From: Paenimyroides ummariense
GTDB lineage: Bacteria > Bacteroidota > Bacteroidia > Flavobacteriales > Flavobacteriaceae
Direction: 5' to 3'
Length of the DNA stretch: 64,000 bases
NCBI RefSeq assembly: GCF_900115115.1
Contig: NZ_FOVI01000011.1
Coordinates: 42,497 to 106,496, forward strand
In this document: piece by piece, positions 61,711-64,000 of the stretch
How the letters are laid out: every line of letters starts with the position of its first letter
Numbering within the stretch: the stretch's first letter is position 1
Position numbers and translations under genes: made by a program
The notes under the pieces: model-generated
Seen by the model: the letters and a program-made list of their open reading frames with translations, nothing else
Told to the model about the DNA's origin: nothing
Databases searched by the model: none

Positions 61711-63102
61711 ATGATAAAATCAATTTGTTGTATTGGTGCCGGATACGTTGGTGGTCCAACAATGGCAGTCATTGCATTAAAAAATCCACATATAAAAGTT
61801 ACGGTTGTCGATGTAAATCAAGATCGAATCAACGCTTGGAATTCCCAAGATTTAGATCTTTTACCTATTTACGAACCAGGTTTGGCAGATATTGTTGCTA
61901 AAACGCGAAACGTAAATTTATTTTTCAGCACAAATGTTGACGAAGCGATTGATCAGTCTGATATGATTTTTATCTCGGTTAACACACCAACCAAAACTTA
62001 CGGAATAGGTAAAGGAATGGCTGCCGATTTAAAGTATATCGAACTTTGTGCGCGCCAAATTGCACGTGTTGCTACGACCGATAAAATTGTGGTTGAAAAA
62101 TCTACTTTGCCGGTTCGTACTGCATCAACCATAAAAAGTATTTTAAAACAATCGCACAATAATGTAAAATTCGAGATACTTTCAAACCCCGAATTTCTTG
62201 CCGAAGGTACCGCAATTACAGATCTTTTAAATCCAGATCGAGTTTTAATTGGCGGCGATTATCATACCGAAGACGGTAAAAACGCCATTGCAGCTTTAAG
62301 CGGTATTTATCTAAATTGGGTTACGGGCGATAAAATTATCACCACAAATATTTGGTCAAGCGAGCTGTCTAAGCTTACAGCGAATGCATTTTTAGCACAG
62401 CGAATTGCCTCTGTTAATGCCATGTCGGCAATTTGCGAAGTTACCGAAGCAAATGTTGATGAAGTTGCGTATGCCATTGGGAAAGATACCCGTATCGGCG
62501 AAAAATTCCTGAAAGCATCGGTAGGTTTTGGTGGGTCTTGCTTTCAAAAAGATATTTTAAACTTGGTTTACATAGCAAAATCTTTCGGTTTAAACGAAGT
62601 TGCCGATTATTGGGAACAGGTAATTTTAATGAATAATTACCAAAAAAAGCGTTTTGCGCAAAAGGTAGTTCAAAAAATGTTCAATACCGTTTCTGGAAAA
62701 AAAATCGTGCTATTGGGTTGGGCGTTTAAAAAAGATACAAACGATTCCCGTGAATCTGCAGCAATCGATATCGCAAATTATTTAATCGAAGAACAAGCCG
62801 AACTGCATATTTACGACCCAAAAGTTACCGCACAACAAATTTTTTCCGATTTAGAACGAATCACGGGCGATAATTTACAGCAGTTACAAGAAAAAATACA
62901 CGTATATAATAGTGCCGAAGCGATTTTTAACAACGCGCATGCCATAGTAATTCTAACCGAATGGGATGAGTTTAAAACATACAATTATATAGACATCAAA
63001 AACCAAATGTTAGAACCTGCCTTTATTTTTGATGGTCGAAACATTTTAAATCCAGCCGAAATGCACCAGATTGGTTTTCAATATTACGGTATAGGTAAGT
63101 AA
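61711..63102 (+). CDS. UDP-glucose 6-dehydrogenase type nucleotide-sugar dehydrogenase
   Basis: An NAD-dependent enzyme of 463 residues that oxidises UDP-glucose to UDP-glucuronate. The N-terminal Rossmann motif is GAGYVGGPT, the central part has [11 protein letters not shown] and [23 protein letters not shown], and the catalytic cysteine is C277 in [10 protein letters not shown]. The C-terminal domain has [23 protein letters not shown] and ILTEWDEF. At 463 residues with the N-terminal [13 protein letters not shown] it is closer to the animal-type UGDH than to short bacterial Ugd. It is probably the first gene of, or alone beside, polysaccharide functions. Confidence 0.92.
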   Translation: MIKSICCIGAGYVGGPTMAVIALKNPHIKVTVVDVNQDRINAWNSQDLDLLPIYEPGLADIVAKTRNVNLFFSTNVDEAIDQSDMIFISVNTPTKTYGIGKGMAADLKYIELCARQIARVATTDKIVVEKSTLPVRTASTIKSILKQSHNNVKFEILSNPEFLAEGTAITDLLNPDRVLIGGDYHTEDGKNAIAALSGIYLNWVTGDKIITTNIWSSELSKLTANAFLAQRIASVNAMSAICEVTEANVDEVAYAIGKDTRIGEKFLKASVGFGGSCFQKDILNLVYIAKSFGLNEVADYWEQVILMNNYQKKRFAQKVVQKMFNTVSGKKIVLLGWAFKKDTNDSRESAAIDIANYLIEEQAELHIYDPKVTAQQIFSDLERITGDNLQQLQEKIHVYNSAEAIFNNAHAIVILTEWDEFKTYNYIDIKNQMLEPAFIFDGRNILNPAEMHQIGFQYYGIGK

Positions 63103-63108
63103 ATAAAT

Positions 63109-63143
63109 TAAATCCCGTTAGTTCACTAGCGGGATTTTTTTTG
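63109..63143 (+). terminator. terminator after the nucleotide-sugar dehydrogenase gene
   Basis: Stem AAATCCCG-TTAG / CTAG-CGGGATTT followed by T8. Confidence 0.85.
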
Positions 63144-63377
63144 TTTTTGGGCGTTCCCCTTACATCAAGTTTCAAAACAAAATTTAAGAAAACTCACCAT
63201 TCATACAAACAGACAATTGAAGTAAACATTCGGGTCGGGTGAACTTCGTTCGCAAGTTTCGTTAAAGCAACATTTAGTTGCTTCTTCTCACTTGTGCTTC
63301 AAGTCCTCGCTCGTCGTACCTCCTCGCTGCGGGCTATCCGCTGCTATCCCTAACGCAGTTTTTGTTTAAAGTTTAAA

Positions 63378-63432
63378 AGTTGTAGGTTTTAAGTTGTAGG
63401 TTTAAGTTGTAAGTTGTAGGTTGTAGGTTTTT
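63378..63432 (+). repeat. TTGTAGGTTTAAG-type short tandem tract
   Basis: About six irregular copies of (A)GTTGTAGGTT / GTTGTAAGTTGTAGG lie in a row. The unit length varies from 7 to 15, so it is an imperfect low-complexity repeat. Confidence 0.6.
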
Positions 63433-63539
63433 TAAATCATAAAAATAAAATTTGTGAAAATCCGTGCAATCAGTGGTTAAATGATTTGAAGTTTAAGGTT
63501 TAAAGTTTTACGTTTCAAGTTATTTTGCTAAATCAATTG

Positions 63540-63618
63540 CCTCGAACTTTAGTTCGAGGGTTGTTGTTAATTTTGAGTAGGCTTTAGCCAAATTTTATGT
63601 ATTACAGTAAAGCTGTAA
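63540..63618. repeat. cluster of three palindromes with a CTTTAG-type core
   Basis: CCTCGAAC-TTTA-GTTCGAGG (63540-63559), GGCTTTAGCC (63580-63589) and TTACAG-TAAAG-CTGTAA (63602-63618) follow each other within 80 bases. The first two share CTTTAG at the centre and the third has nearly its complement. There is no T-run and no flanking gene to end. Confidence 0.6.
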
Positions 63619-63798
63619 AATAAATCTGCGATAATCTGTGTCATCTGTGGTAAAAAAATTAGAGCTTCACCCAAACACTCATGCGGTCAGTGAGCCTGTC
63701 GAACTGCCAAACATCCCTCACTAAACACATATTCAGCTTCTTACAAAAAAGAATAAAAAACTTTGCAAAACCATTTGCAAAGTTCCAAAAAACAGTAC

Positions 63799-63806
63799 TA
63801 TATTTG
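63799..63806 (+). promoter_or_regulatory. distal promoter -7 element upstream of tRNA-Val
   Basis: TATATTTG, followed by CAACCGCTTT, matches the tRNA-Phe promoter block at 49103 in 17 of 18 positions. It lies 109 bases before tRNA-Val. Confidence 0.5.
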
Positions 63807-63862
63807 CAACCGCTTTCAAGGTAACGAAAGCCACGTTCATAGAAAAAAAGTAAAAAATAAAT

Positions 63863-63894
63863 TTGGATAGTATTGCAAAAGGTTTGTATCTTTG
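63863..63894 (+). promoter_or_regulatory. proximal promoter of tRNA-Val
   Basis: TTG (63863-63865) and TATCTTTG (63887-63894), spaced 21 bases apart, precede the tRNA by 20 bases. Confidence 0.6.
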
Positions 63895-63914
63895 CAGTCC
63901 GTTCAAAAAAGAAA

Positions 63915-63989
63915 GGGCGATTAGCTCAGCTGGTTCAGAGCACCTCGTTTACACCGAGGGGGTCGGGGGTTCGAACCCCTCATCGCCCA
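63915..63989 (+). tRNA. tRNA-Val (UAC)
   Basis: Cloverleaf of 75 bases: acceptor GGGCGAT with ATCGCCC, D-arm AGCTCAGCTGGTTCAGAGC, anticodon stem CCTCG/CGAGG around TTTACAC (UAC), and T-arm with GGTTCGAACC. CCA is not encoded. More tRNA genes may follow beyond the window. Confidence 0.96.
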
Positions 63990-64000
63990 CAGAAAAAAAA

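Larger units (their letters stand above)
63144..63798. other. gene-free repeat-rich intergenic stretch
   Basis: I see no coding frame of note on either strand. The stretch holds a GC-richer block (about 63240-63362), a short TTGTAGG-type tandem tract (63378-63432), three palindromes (63540-63618), two related AATCNGTGGT-type segments (about 63455-63475 and 63635-63653) and a GTCAGTGAGCCTGTCGAACTG palindrome-like element near 63690. These look like dispersed chromosomal repeats. Confidence 0.6.

Noticed and set aside
63240..63362. rRNA gene fragment
   Set aside because: I could not match it to any conserved 16S, 23S or 5S segment; GC content alone is not enough.

Overview
The window is AT-rich chromosomal DNA from a member of the Bacteroidota, most likely family Flavobacteriaceae. 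The evidence is the gliding and type IX secretion genes (gldI, gldJ, porU, porV and a second PorV-like protein), a bacillithiol gene (bshA), S46 and M28 peptidases, lipoproteins with surface-export-like residues after the lipobox, and promoters of the Bacteroidota type (TAnnTTTG near -7, sometimes TTG near -33). The genus cannot be fixed from the sequence alone.

Layout. 1-1.8 kb: end of the 2-oxoglutarate dehydrogenase genes (sucA 3' end, sucB). 1.8-2.3 kb: a decayed lipoprotein gene. 2.4-5.7 kb: a tight three-gene run (MFS exporter, small AAA ATPase, dGTPase). 5.7-6.4 kb: rplU-rpmA. 6.5-9.9 kb: a catalytic plus non-catalytic M16 peptidase pair. 10.0-10.2 kb: two identical tRNAs with CAU anticodon. 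10.3-15.2 kb: mce, rbfA, a LolC-type permease, a lipoprotein, a membrane-anchored MutS-like ATPase and a HutD-like protein. 15.3-17.5 kb: an ABC-F ATPase with a structured leader, and a MepB-family protein. 17.6-23.2 kb: a GH3/beta-lactamase fusion, bshA and an M28 peptidase. 23.2-26.9 kb: a protein-folding run (nrnA-type phosphoesterase, gldI, two cyclophilin-FKBP fusions). 27-30.1 kb: a divergent Fnr-like regulator and ccoI. 30.1-39.7 kb: mixed housekeeping, including a DPP11-type S46 peptidase and Kdo transferase. 39.7-41.8 kb: a small accessory island holding a frameshifted GIY-YIG gene between two inverted REP-like hairpins, a DUF3037 gene, a HipA-like kinase and a lipoprotein. 41.9-49.0 kb: fabD, a PpiD-like isomerase and an envelope operon (coaX, outer-membrane protein, lptC, small membrane protein, CBS/CorC protein). 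49.1-49.4 kb: three identical tRNA-Phe genes. 49.5-54.1 kb: pssA, a PorV-like protein, a DUF4105 protein, a CpsB-type phosphatase and a lysozyme-like exported protein. 54.2-61.6 kb: the gldJ / porU-porV gliding-secretion locus and cdd. 61.7-63.1 kb: a UDP-glucose dehydrogenase type enzyme. 63.1-63.9 kb: a gene-free, repeat-rich stretch. 63.9 kb: tRNA-Val.

Much of the window serves the cell envelope: lipoprotein handling (LolC-type permease, DUF4105), LPS (waaA, lptC), phospholipid (pssA, fabD), periplasmic folding (five isomerases counting GldI and PpiD) and type IX secretion. The most notable points for follow-up are the REP/GIY-YIG/REP arrangement with compensatory base changes, the neighbouring HipA-like/DUF3037 pair, the nested inverted repeats in the ABC-F leader, an FNR-type box between the regulator and ccoI, and a 33-codon membrane ORF whose stop overlaps the porU start. 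No CRISPR array, intact insertion sequence, prophage or rRNA gene was seen.
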